Source: Chloroflexota bacterium (GTDB lineage Bacteria; Chloroflexota; Chloroflexia; Chloroflexales; Roseiflexaceae). Taken from it: a stretch of 64,000 nt of DNA. Positions within the stretch are counted from its first letter, which is position 1, and every line of letters begins with the position of its first letter. Made by a program: the position numbers and the translations under genes. Under the pieces are notes generated by a model. That model had not been told where the DNA came from, searched no databases, and saw nothing but the letters and a program-made list of their open reading frames with translations. Below, piece by piece: positions 8,497 to 16,985 of the stretch. The stretch covers positions 1 through 64,000 of the forward strand of contig JAGWYG010000002.1 in assembly GCA_018969485.1 (NCBI GenBank), in the 5' to 3' direction.

Positions 8497-9840
8497 ATGC
8501 AGATCGGCATCGATTTCGGCACAACCAATTCGAGCGCCGCGGTGTATGACGGCCGGCAGGTTCGCCTGCTGGAGATCGATCCGCGCCATGCCACGCCGAC
8601 GATCATGCGTTCGGCATTATTCATCACCCGCGATGGCGTGCCAATCATCGGGGCCGAGGCGATCGACCGATACCTGTCGGGCAACGTGGGTCGCAGGATC
8701 GAGTACGTCTGGCGCTATGTCGGCGAGGCCGAGATGACCCTGGCGGATGTTGGTACGGTCATGCAGGCGCTCTACGCCCCGGTCGATGCCGATGTGCCGG
8801 GCCGGCTGTTTCAGTCGCTCAAGTCGCACCTGCGCGACCGGAGCTTCATCGGCACGAATGTCTTTGGAGTGCACTACACGCTCGAGACGCTGGTCGCAGT
8901 CGTGCTGCGCGGCATGCTGGAGCGGATTGAGCGACAGCTTGGCGCGCCGGTCGAGCATGTCGTGATGGGGCGCCCGGTACGCTATGCGGCGGACGCGACG
9001 CTCGACGCGCTGGCGCTTGAGCGCATGCGGCTCGCGTGCCGCGCGGCCGGCTTGCCGTCGGTGTCGTTCCTCGCCGAGCCGACGGCTGCGGCCTATGCGT
9101 TTGCGGCCGATGCTGTCGGGCCCAACTGCGTGCTGGTGTTTGATGCGGGTGGTGGCACGATCGATGTGACGGTGATGCGCATCGACGCCGAACGCCACGT
9201 CGAGGTGCTGGCGACCGATGGCGTGCCGATCGGTGGCGACCTGCTCGACCAGCGGCTGGTGATGGGCCGCTTGCTGCATCATTTCGGCGATGGCGCGACG
9301 CTCGGCCCGCGCCGGCTGCCGCTGCCGGCGGTGCTGCTCGAACACCTGGGCGAATGGCAGAGCATCATCGATCTGACGCAGCCGCGCTATCTGGCGATCA
9401 TTGAGGAGGCGATCCGCACCGGCGATCGCCCGCGCGAGTTGCGCCAACTGCAGACGCTGGTGGCGGAGAACTATGGCCTGACGCTGTACGCAGCGGTTGA
9501 GCAGGCCAAGGTGCAACTGAGCAGCGCGCTGGCCGCCGACGTGCGCATCGCGGTGCCTGGCATCGATGTCTGCGAGCGGATCACCCGCCGCGATGTTGAG
9601 CGCCTGATCGGCCCCGATGTCCGCGCAGTGGCCGAGTGCGTCGACCGGGCGCTGCGCACGGCCGGTGTGACGCCGCAGCAGATCGATGTTGTGCTGCGCA
9701 CCGGCGGGTCATCGCGAGTACCGGCGTTTGTGCGGATGCTGGAACAGCGCTTCGGTGCGGCGCGCCTGCGCGAGATGGACGTCTTCACCGGCGTGGCGTC
9801 GGGTCTGGCGATTGCGGCATTCGAGGGGTATCGCGGCTGA
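8497..9840 (+). CDS. Hsp70-family protein, YegD-like
   Basis: A 447-residue actin-fold ATPase. It has the Hsp70 phosphate-1 motif GIDFGTTNSS (4-13), a second phosphate loop DAGGGTIDVTV near 214-224, and the adenosine motif RTGGSSRVP near 400. It stops where the nucleotide-binding domain ends and lacks the DnaK substrate-binding domain and C-terminal lid, which matches the shorter YegD subfamily; its role is not established. The FLAEPTAAAYAF motif is typical of Hsp70 proteins. The start is fixed by GAGGGAGG six to twelve bases upstream of ATG 8497. No DnaJ or GrpE gene is nearby. It converges with the WD40 gene, leaving about 190 bp in which I see no gene. Confidence 0.9.
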   Translation: MQIGIDFGTTNSSAAVYDGRQVRLLEIDPRHATPTIMRSALFITRDGVPIIGAEAIDRYLSGNVGRRIEYVWRYVGEAEMTLADVGTVMQALYAPVDADVPGRLFQSLKSHLRDRSFIGTNVFGVHYTLETLVAVVLRGMLERIERQLGAPVEHVVMGRPVRYAADATLDALALERMRLACRAAGLPSVSFLAEPTAAAYAFAADAVGPNCVLVFDAGGGTIDVTVMRIDAERHVEVLATDGVPIGGDLLDQRLVMGRLLHHFGDGATLGPRRLPLPAVLLEHLGEWQSIIDLTQPRYLAIIEEAIRTGDRPRELRQLQTLVAENYGLTLYAAVEQAKVQLSSALAADVRIAVPGIDVCERITRRDVERLIGPDVRAVAECVDRALRTAGVTPQQIDVVLRTGGSSRVPAFVRMLEQRFGAARLREMDVFTGVASGLAIAAFEGYRG

Positions 9841-10033
9841 GCGGGCCGCGGCAGCATGTGCGGCGCGCCGCGCGAGCATACCCGCGCCGGGCATGCGATC
9901 CGGCGCGTGCCGCCCGGCCGATGCCGCAGCCGCGCCGGGCATGGCGCGCAGCGGTCGTGCGCCGGGCGCCGACGCGGGGTTTGCGTGTTTTCCCATCGAA
10001 CAGACGCACGCAGCGCCTGGCGAGCTGTGTTGC

Positions 10034-12175
10034 CTACCACAATCCCAGGGTATCAGCAAGCGTCCCGCATGCCTCGCAGTGCCGGACGCCTGCCGCGATG
10101 GGATCGCCACATACCGCACAATACACGGGGCGCTCCTCTGGTGGTTCCGTGGGCGACGCGACCTGAAGCTGCCCGAGATTCGGCGGCACGATGCGCCTGA
10201 TGGCCATGCCATCGGCATAGACGAGCTCCATGCCATTGGGCGCGACCGCGATCGCCTGATCCAGACCGCACATCTCGCTGGACACAAGCCACTGCCTGCT
10301 CATGTATCGCCAGAGCCGCATCCGGCGATCGCGCGAGGCACAGGCGAGCCACTGGTCGTCGAAGATGAACCGCAGCTGCATCACCCAGCCGCCAGGCAGC
10401 TTGATCACGTTGATGGCCATGCCGTCGATGACGCGCCAGACGGCGATGTTCCCCTGTTCGTCGCCCGCCGCCAGCGTGGTACCTGCGCCATTGAATGCCA
10501 TGCTGGTGACCGGCGCCTTCAGTCGGTGCAGCACCTGCACAGGCTCGCTTGCCCCCCATTGCCACACGCGCACGGCGCCGTCGCGGCTGCCCGTCGCAAT
10601 GCAGCCCCGGTCGGGATCGATGGCCGAGGCGCTGAGCCCGCCGTCGGGCGTGATGTGCGCGGCAGTCGTGCTGCCGTCGGCGGCGAGCGCGATGCGATGC
10701 AGCGAGTGCTCACCACACCAGAACACGATCCTGCCGTCACTGGTGACGGCCGCCTGGTCACATGGCATGATCGTTCCGGGCGCACTGCAGCCGAGCAGCG
10801 CGCCGTCGCCCAGCGACCACCAGCGGATCGCGCGATCGCGCGAGATGGTCACGGCCAGCGTGTCGGCAGCGCAGATTATCAGCTCGGTGATCCAGCCGCC
10901 GCGCGTGCCGATTGCCCGTCGGCACGATCCCGCCGCGTCCCAGACGCGCAGGACGCCGTCGTCCGCCGCCGAGTACGTGCTGCCGTCGCCGGCGACGGCG
11001 ACCCGACGCACGCGGGATTGATGCACCAGGCGTCGCGCGTGATCCTCCGGTTGATCGGTCGACCAGACGCATACGCTGTTGTCGCTGCTGGCGCTCGCGA
11101 TCCAGCGCCCCCCACTGTCGTAGGCGAGATGACGGACGGCTGCAGTGTGCACGCCGAGCGTCTGGCTCGGGCATAGCTGCACGGAAGCGGCGGCTGGTGC
11201 TTGCGCTTGGGTTGGCCGGGAAGGCTGCTGCGCTTGCTCATCGTTCATCAACGATGGCAGATCGTCCATGTCATCATCACAATGAATCAGATTGCCTGGT
11301 TGAATGCTCGAAATATCAATAGTCGCTTCAATCGTATCAGATGAGATATTCCAGTACATAATTACGCCGGATGATGTGCCAATATAGACTACTTGACCTG
11401 ACTGGTCGAGAGCCATCGATGTTATCCGATTATCTGGGATAGTTCGCGAGAGACATCGTTGTCCACTGCTGATCGACCATCCTTCGATCGTATAGTTCGT
11501 CGTCTTGAGGAAATACATGGAGCAATCGTGAGAAAACACAACATCGATCGTTTCACGAGATTGATGCGGCTTAGTGTAGAGAACAGTATCTTTTTGTAGA
11601 TCAATGACTTTTACCTGACTTTTGCACTGACTTATCAGATATCGACCATTTGGCGCGACATTACTCCGCATGACCCAGCCATCATGCGATGTTATCGTAC
11701 GTACGATCAGGCCTGTTTCTATGTACCATCGGTCAACTTTACGCGTATCAGCCGCTGTGATGACATATGTATCGTCAAGTGTGAAATCAACATCATTGCA
11801 ATCAGATGCATGGGATAAGTTGGCAATGATGGTTTCACTCGCAATATCGATCACATGCACACGATCATCCCATGATGCCGTTGCAATCATCTGATCATTA
11901 TGTGAAATTGCAGCGCCATGCACTTTTCCTGTATGATGGTGTCTGATAATGTGCTTTACTGAACCATTTTGCATATCGACGATTTTGATGTCCCGTCTGT
12001 CGATACAAGCCAGGAATTGCTGGTTGTAAGCGCATTTGACGAGAGAATCAGGACAATCGACGGTCCAGCGTGCAACATAATCACTGGTTGAGAAGTGAGT
12101 AATTTTTCGGCTATTGACTTGAATAATCATACTTTGATGATCAGTAGCTTTGATGAACGTAATGCTGCTTGACAT
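10034..12175 (-). CDS. Double-propeller WD40 repeat protein with C-terminal zinc ribbon; compositional chimera
   Basis: A 713-residue protein of unknown role, probably a protein-binding scaffold. The N-terminal half (about 1-300) carries at least five WD40-like blades ending in patterns such as DDRVHVID and SGVIMYWN. A Gln/Ala/Pro-rich linker spans about 305-335. The C-terminal half (about 340-680) has seven or eight blades (DNSVCVWS, DGVLRVWD, DRAIRWWS, DGAVRVWQ, DRRMRLWR). The end is a four-cysteine zinc ribbon, Cys686, Cys689, Cys700 and Cys703. No signal peptide or membrane segment. The start has GAGGA seven bases upstream. The DNA for residues 1 to about 312 is AT-rich while the rest has the GC content of the window (67% at 10861-10920 against 38% at 11281-11340), so the two halves probably have different histories. 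Confidence 0.85.
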   Translation of the reverse strand: MSSSITFIKATDHQSMIIQVNSRKITHFSTSDYVARWTVDCPDSLVKCAYNQQFLACIDRRDIKIVDMQNGSVKHIIRHHHTGKVHGAAISHNDQMIATASWDDRVHVIDIASETIIANLSHASDCNDVDFTLDDTYVITAADTRKVDRWYIETGLIVRTITSHDGWVMRSNVAPNGRYLISQCKSQVKVIDLQKDTVLYTKPHQSRETIDVVFSHDCSMYFLKTTNYTIEGWSISSGQRCLSRTIPDNRITSMALDQSGQVVYIGTSSGVIMYWNISSDTIEATIDISSIQPGNLIHCDDDMDDLPSLMNDEQAQQPSRPTQAQAPAAASVQLCPSQTLGVHTAAVRHLAYDSGGRWIASASSDNSVCVWSTDQPEDHARRLVHQSRVRRVAVAGDGSTYSAADDGVLRVWDAAGSCRRAIGTRGGWITELIICAADTLAVTISRDRAIRWWSLGDGALLGCSAPGTIMPCDQAAVTSDGRIVFWCGEHSLHRIALAADGSTTAAHITPDGGLSASAIDPDRGCIATGSRDGAVRVWQWGASEPVQVLHRLKAPVTSMAFNGAGTTLAAGDEQGNIAVWRVIDGMAINVIKLPGGWVMQLRFIFDDQWLACASRDRRMRLWRYMSRQWLVSSEMCGLDQAIAVAPNGMELVYADGMAIRRIVPPNLGQLQVASPTEPPEERPVYCAVCGDPIAAGVRHCEACGTLADTLGLW

Positions 12176-12400
12176 TGTGATTCCTCACTACAATGATATT
12201 TTTATGCTTTATCGATCAGGTAACCGCCAATACAAATGTGTGGTGCACCAATGTGAAACATTCTGTATTCAGGTGAATTTCTGGCGCATTGTAGTTTGTA
12301 TAGTGTATTTCACAACATTTAAGCCGGTAAATCTCATATATGAGGCATTATTGAATAGATAAGGCATGAACTGCCGAATGAAACCGAGCCGGAAGTGGAT
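11240..12400. other. AT-rich island spanning the 5' half of the WD40 gene and its upstream region
   Basis: Base composition drops sharply at about 11230-11290 and recovers near 12400. Counted 60-base rows give 38% G+C at 11281-11340 and 40% at 11881-11940, against 67% at 10861-10920. The break lies in the coding sequence for the linker between the two propellers. No insertion-sequence ends, integrase or tRNA gene were seen at either edge. Confidence 0.85.
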
Positions 12401-12797
12401 GGCACAGCAATCATGTCAATGACATCGATCCGGCGCTACCGATCGGAGGGGCAGGATCGTTCACAGCGATCTGGTTGGGCCGTACTGCATACGGCTTCAT
12501 TCTACCCGACCCGGCTGGCGATTGGTACGCCTCTGCTGGAAGATCTGGCACCAATTGAGCAATTATTGCATGCACAGCGTACCAGCGATGCCGTGGGGGA
12601 GTGCGCGAGCCACGCGTGTGCGGGGCAACGCGCTGCCGGTCGCCAGAATGACGGAGTGCTGCCGCGCAAGCCACGCGTGTGCGGGGCAACGCGCTGCCGG
12701 TCGCCAGAATGACGGAGTGCTGCCGCGCGAGCCACGCGTGTGCGGGGCAGCGCGCTGGTGCGGGCGCGGGCGGCCGCGTGCTCAGGCGGATACGCGC
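12176..12797. other. Gene-free spacer: AT-rich stretch, palindrome, then tandem repeat
   Basis: About 620 bp between divergent genes. The first 220 bp are AT-rich and contain a perfect 12-bp palindrome, CTCATATATGAG at 12333-12344. From about 12400 the composition returns to the local norm. A short plus-strand frame at 12395-12712 has no ribosome binding site, and its translation repeats because of the DNA repeat, so I do not call it a gene. The 61-bp tandem repeat occupies 12603-12757. Confidence 0.6.
12603..12757. repeat. 61-bp tandem repeat, about 2.5 copies
   Basis: Units begin at 12603, 12664 and 12725 with GCGCRAGCCACGCGTGTG; the third is incomplete. The first two units differ at only one or two positions. 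Each unit contains GCGCTGCCGG and AGAATGACGGAGTGCTG. It is not CRISPR-like, because there are no variable spacers between short repeats. Confidence 0.9.
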
Positions 12798-12803
12798 TAT
12801 AAT
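12798..12803 (+). promoter_or_regulatory. Possible -10 box for the M1 peptidase gene
   Basis: TATAAT, a perfect -10 hexamer, 19 bases before ATG 12823, leaving room for a short leader with GGGAG. No -35 match is seen at 16-18 bp. Confidence 0.4.
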
Positions 12804-12822
12804 AGTGGTGGGAGTACAGCGA

Positions 12823-14427
12823 ATGAGGCATGCGATGTTCCTGCGCCTGATCCGTCGTGGGCTGCTGCTGGCAGCACTGATCCTCACCTGGAGCGGCTGC
12901 GGCAGCCCGCAGCAATCGCGCGCCATCGTCCAGGCGGCCGAAGCAGCGCCGGCGCGCGCATCGCACGGCACCCGGGCGCCGACGCCGCCGCCAGCCGAGC
13001 CAGCGCCGACGGCGGCACCCGAGCTGCCGGCGCGCATCGCCGAGCACCGGGCCGCCCTGCGTCCGGCGTTTGCCGACGACCTGTGGGGGATGCTGAACGC
13101 GCCCCAGTACCTGATCGAGGCGACCATCGATCCAGACGCGGCGACCATCGCCGGAGTCCAGCAGATCATCTACACCAACCGCGAGCCAGACGCGCTCACC
13201 GAGATTCCGCTGCGCCTGTTCCCCAATCTGCCCGACCTCGGCGGCAGCCTGACGCTCGGTGACATCACCGTCGACGGCGTCGCCGTCACGGCGGCCTCCG
13301 GCGGCGACGGATTTCTCGCGATCGTCCCGCTACCGCAGCCGCTGGCGCCCGGCGCAACCACCACGCTCGGCATGCGCTTCGTCGCGCAGGCGCCAATCAA
13401 TGGCCAGGCCGACTATTACGCCGCCTACAACCGTGGCGGGGACATCTTCGCGCTGGCCAATGCCACCCCGCTCGTCGCCATGCGGCGTGCGGGCGCATGG
13501 GATCTCGAGGTCCCCAGCATCACCGGCGATCTCGTCACCAGCGAGACATCGCTCTACACCGCCGTCCTGACCATCGCCAACGGCTGGAAGCCAGTCACAT
13601 CGGGGAGCATCGTCGCGCAGGATGCGCTCGGCGAGCAGGTCGCGTGGCGCATCGTCAGCGGGCCGCAGCGGGACTTCACGATCGTGGCCACGCCGTGGAG
13701 CGTCATCGAGGCCGATGTCGACGGCACGATGGTGCGGATGCACGTGCCGCCATCGGTGCGCGACGGCGCTGGACGCGCCGGGCTCGACGCCGCAGCTCGT
13801 GCCTTGCGGCTCTTCAACGAGCGCTTCGGCCCATACCCCTTCAGCGACCTCGACCTGGTGCAGATCGATGCGCAGTTCTTTCTCGGCGTCGAATACCCGG
13901 GCGTGCTGCTGCTCGACCGTCGGCTCTTCCGCGAGCTGCGCGAGCTGCTCGATGTCATCGTGGCACACGAGGTAGCCCATCTGTGGTGGTACGCGCTGGT
14001 CGGCAACGACGTCCAGCGCGCCGCCTGGATCGACGAGGGCCTGGCGACATACGCCCAGGTGATCTACCGCGAGGCCTACGGTGGGCCCGACGCGGCGGCG
14101 GCCGAGCTCGCCGACATCCGCCAGGAGTATCTGCGGGTCGCCTCGCGCGGATACGACATGCCGCTCGACCAGCCGGTCGCCGCATTCTCGCCCGGCCTGT
14201 ACTACCAGCTGGTGTACAACAAGGGCGCGCTCTTCTTCGCCGCGCTGCGCCGCCAGATCGGCGACGAGGCTTTCTTCGCCGCATTGCGGCAGCTGGCCGC
14301 CGCGCGACGCTACCAGATCATCGATGGCGCCGATGTGGTGACCACGGCCGGGCAGGCCTGCGCATGCGATGTCACCGGCCTGTACGACCAGTGGATCCGC
14401 CAGGCCGGGCCAGTCGACGTCCCGTGA
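12823..14427 (+). CDS. Lipoprotein M1-family metallopeptidase
   Basis: A 534-residue zinc peptidase of the M1 (aminopeptidase N-like) family, anchored outside the membrane. The N-terminus is a lipoprotein signal with a lipobox ending at Cys26 (LTWSGC), followed by a Pro/Ala/Thr-rich spacer to about residue 75. The zinc motif is HEVAH at 382-386 with the third ligand Glu405 in WIDEGLATY. An exopeptidase GAMEN-type motif is not obvious; the segment FFLGVEYPGVLLLD occupies its place, so strict aminopeptidase activity is uncertain. Start: GGGAG eight bases before ATG 12823; ATG 12835 is possible. The GH4 gene begins 28 bp after the stop, so it may be co-transcribed. Confidence 0.88.
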   Translation: MRHAMFLRLIRRGLLLAALILTWSGCGSPQQSRAIVQAAEAAPARASHGTRAPTPPPAEPAPTAAPELPARIAEHRAALRPAFADDLWGMLNAPQYLIEATIDPDAATIAGVQQIIYTNREPDALTEIPLRLFPNLPDLGGSLTLGDITVDGVAVTAASGGDGFLAIVPLPQPLAPGATTTLGMRFVAQAPINGQADYYAAYNRGGDIFALANATPLVAMRRAGAWDLEVPSITGDLVTSETSLYTAVLTIANGWKPVTSGSIVAQDALGEQVAWRIVSGPQRDFTIVATPWSVIEADVDGTMVRMHVPPSVRDGAGRAGLDAAARALRLFNERFGPYPFSDLDLVQIDAQFFLGVEYPGVLLLDRRLFRELRELLDVIVAHEVAHLWWYALVGNDVQRAAWIDEGLATYAQVIYREAYGGPDAAAAELADIRQEYLRVASRGYDMPLDQPVAAFSPGLYYQLVYNKGALFFAALRRQIGDEAFFAALRQLAAARRYQIIDGADVVTTAGQACACDVTGLYDQWIRQAGPVDVP

Positions 14428-14455
14428 GCGAGTACATGAGATCGGAGAGCATGCG

Positions 14456-15736
14456 ATGAAGATTGTGGTGATCGGCGGCGGCAGCACCTACACTCCCGAG
14501 CTGATCGATGGATTGATCGCGCGTGGCGCGGCGCTCGGCCTCCGCGAGGTCTGGCTGGTCGACCCAAACGTCGAGCGTCTGCGGATCGTGTCGGCATTTG
14601 CCGAACGCATGGTGCACCACGCCGGCGCACGGTTTCGCATCGAGGCCCGCACCGATCGGCGTGCGGCGCTGCCCGATGCCGACTTCGTCCTGACCCAACT
14701 GCGTGTCGGCGGCCAGGCGGCGCGGCACAACGATGAACTGCTGGGCCGGCGACACGACCTGATCGGGCAGGAGACGACCGGCGTCGGCGGCTTTGCCAAG
14801 GCGTTGCGCACGGTGCCGGTGATGCTGGATATCGCCCGTGACATCCGCGAGCTCGCCCCGGGCGCGCGGCTGGTGAACTTCACCAATCCCGCCGGGATCG
14901 TCACCGAGGCGCTCGTGCGCCACGGCGGCGTGCCGGTGGTGGGCCTGTGCAATAATGCGATCACGATGCAGCGCGGCATCGCCCGCATGCTGCAGGTCGA
15001 TCCGGCGACGGTACGGATCGAGCAGGTCGGGTTGAACCACCTGAACTGGGTGCGTCAGGTCACCGTCGGCGGCGATGACGCGACCGATGCGGTGCTGCAG
15101 GCGTACATGGACGTGTTGCGGCACGACGAGGACCCGATCCACCTGCCGCCCTGGATGATCTCGCTGTTGCACGCCATTCCCAGCAGCTATCTCGAGTACT
15201 TCTACCTCGAGAGCCAGATCCGGGAGCGGCAGCGCAGCGGAGCGCCGACGCGTGCCGAGATCGTGATGGACGTCGAGCGCCGTCTGATGGAGCGGTACAC
15301 CGACGTCCATCTGTGCGAGAAGCCCGCCGAGCTGATGGAGCGTGGCGGCGCCTACTACTCGACCGCCGCCGCCGCGCTGATCGAGTCGCTCTGGCTGGGC
15401 GATGGTGCCGAGCATGTGGTGAACACCCGCAACGCGGGCGCCATCCCCAACCTGCCCGATGATGTGGTCGTCGAGCTGCCCTGCCGCGTCGACGCGCGGG
15501 GTGCCGCGCCGCTGGGGGTGGCGCCGCTGGCTGCCGAATTGCACGGCCTGACGTCGCAGGTGAAGGCCTACGAGCTGCTGACCATCCAGGCCGCCGTATC
15601 GGGAGACGAAGCGGCCGCGCTCAAGGCGCTGCTGGCCAATCCGCTGGGGCCCGACGTGGCGCATGTCGAGGCCGTCTGGCATGACCTCAAGCGCACCAAT
15701 GCCGGATTGTTGCCGACGTTCGGAGGGCACGGATGA
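14456..15736 (+). CDS. Family 4 glycoside hydrolase (NAD-dependent 6-phospho-beta-glucosidase type)
   Basis: A 426-residue GH4 enzyme. GH4 members cleave glycosidic bonds by transient oxidation at C3 using NAD and a divalent metal. The NAD fold is GGGSTYTPELIDG (7-19); metal/catalytic positions are Cys165 in GLCNN and His195 in GLNHLNW; FTNPAGIV is at 142-149. Length and these motifs fit the phospho-beta-glucosidase (CelF/LicH) subgroup better than alpha-galactosidases, but no PTS genes are near, so the natural substrate may not be phosphorylated. Start: GGAGAG upstream of ATG 14456. The stop overlaps the next start by four bases (ATGA), which indicates translational coupling. Confidence 0.87.
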   Translation: MKIVVIGGGSTYTPELIDGLIARGAALGLREVWLVDPNVERLRIVSAFAERMVHHAGARFRIEARTDRRAALPDADFVLTQLRVGGQAARHNDELLGRRHDLIGQETTGVGGFAKALRTVPVMLDIARDIRELAPGARLVNFTNPAGIVTEALVRHGGVPVVGLCNNAITMQRGIARMLQVDPATVRIEQVGLNHLNWVRQVTVGGDDATDAVLQAYMDVLRHDEDPIHLPPWMISLLHAIPSSYLEYFYLESQIRERQRSGAPTRAEIVMDVERRLMERYTDVHLCEKPAELMERGGAYYSTAAAALIESLWLGDGAEHVVNTRNAGAIPNLPDDVVVELPCRVDARGAAPLGVAPLAAELHGLTSQVKAYELLTIQAAVSGDEAAALKALLANPLGPDVAHVEAVWHDLKRTNAGLLPTFGGHG

Positions 15737-16947
15737 TGGGCGGGGAGCTTTCGGCCGGCGTGGCGACGCGCGACATCACGCCGCGGCCGGATGGCCGGCC
15801 GGTATTTCTGGCGGGGTACGGCCGCGATCGGCGTGCGACCGCCATCGAATCGCCGCTGCTGGTGCGCGCACTCGCATTGTGCGACGGGCCGCGACTGGCG
15901 GTGATCGTCGCATGCGACCTGATCGGACTGGATCGCTCGGACGTTCTGCTGATCGGTGATGCGCTCGCCGCGCGCGGCATCGACCGCGACGCGGTGATCG
16001 TGGCCTGCACCCACACGCACAGCGGCCCCGACACGCTGGGACTGTGGGGCGCCGACGCAGCGGTCAGCGGCGTCGACGAGGCCTACCTCGCGCAGGTACG
16101 CCACGCGGTCGTCGAGGCCGTCGTCGAGGCGCTGGCATTGCGCTGCCCGGTCACGGTGCGCGGCGGCACGGGCCGGCTGGCCGGCTGGGTCGCCAATTAC
16201 CGCGATCCGGCGATCGTCGACGACGAGGTCGTCGCACTACAGTTCATCAAACCGGATGGCGCGGCGCTGGCGACGCTGGTCAATCTGGCATGCCACCCCG
16301 AGGTCTTCGACGGCACGAGCCTGGTGGTGTCGCCCGATCTGGCCGGCGTAGCCTGCCGCACGATCGAGGCCCAGGCCGGCGGCATGGCGCTGCACGTGTC
16401 CGGCGCGCTCGGCGGCATGCTGTCGCCGCGGACGCCCGACCGCAGCCACGACTCGATGGTGGCGATGGGGCGGGCGTACGCCGCAGCCGCGCTCGCGGCC
16501 CTCGCCGGCAGCGAGGCCGTGCCGGCAGCATTACGCCGGCGCCGCAGCAGCTTCCGGCTGCCGATGAGCAACCCGCTGCTCCGCCAGGCGCACGCCGCCG
16601 GCATCCTGCGGCCGCGGCGCCTGTACGGCGACGACGTCGAGACGACCTGCAGCGTCATCGACCTCGGGCCCATCCAGTTGGTGACCGTACCGGGCGAACT
16701 GCTGCCGGCGCTGGGGTTCGTCCTCAAGGCGGCGATGCCAGGGCCCTGCCGCATCATCATCGGCCTCGCCGACGACGAGATCGGCTATATCCTGCCCGAC
16801 GACCAATATGTTGCGCCGGTCGATTATAATGATCCCGGCAGTCAGTACGAGGAGAGCGTGTCGCTCGGCCCGCAGACGGGCTCGCGCGTCGTCGCGGCGG
16901 CGCTGGCGCTGCTGGCCGCGACCGTCGGGGCAGAGCCAGGTCGCTGA
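15733..16947 (+). CDS. Neutral/alkaline ceramidase-like metal hydrolase
   Basis: A 404-residue protein related to the N-terminal domain of neutral/alkaline non-lysosomal ceramidases. Visible family features are the opening AGVATRDITP (8-17), the metal-binding loop THTHSGPD (93-100), NLACHPE (184-190) and VTVPGELLPALG in the C-terminal part. It lacks the signal peptide and the C-terminal immunoglobulin-like domain of true ceramidases, so it is probably cytoplasmic. In bacteria such short members often sit beside sugar-metabolism genes. Its start is inside the stop of the GH4 gene (four-base overlap). Function is open; an amide or ester bond in a carbohydrate derivative is a reasonable guess given the neighbours. 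Confidence 0.8.
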   Translation: MMGGELSAGVATRDITPRPDGRPVFLAGYGRDRRATAIESPLLVRALALCDGPRLAVIVACDLIGLDRSDVLLIGDALAARGIDRDAVIVACTHTHSGPDTLGLWGADAAVSGVDEAYLAQVRHAVVEAVVEALALRCPVTVRGGTGRLAGWVANYRDPAIVDDEVVALQFIKPDGAALATLVNLACHPEVFDGTSLVVSPDLAGVACRTIEAQAGGMALHVSGALGGMLSPRTPDRSHDSMVAMGRAYAAAALAALAGSEAVPAALRRRRSSFRLPMSNPLLRQAHAAGILRPRRLYGDDVETTCSVIDLGPIQLVTVPGELLPALGFVLKAAMPGPCRIIIGLADDEIGYILPDDQYVAPVDYNDPGSQYEESVSLGPQTGSRVVAAALALLAATVGAEPGR

Positions 16948-16985
16948 TGCCGATGAAGCCGCGAGCATGAGGGAGTGCACACACG

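Noticed and set aside
12395-12712. Plus-strand frame of 105 residues upstream of the M1 peptidase
   Set aside because: No ribosome binding site, and part of it is the translated 61-bp DNA repeat.
12603-12757. Possible CRISPR array
   Set aside because: The whole 61-bp unit is repeated; there are no unique spacers and no cas genes.
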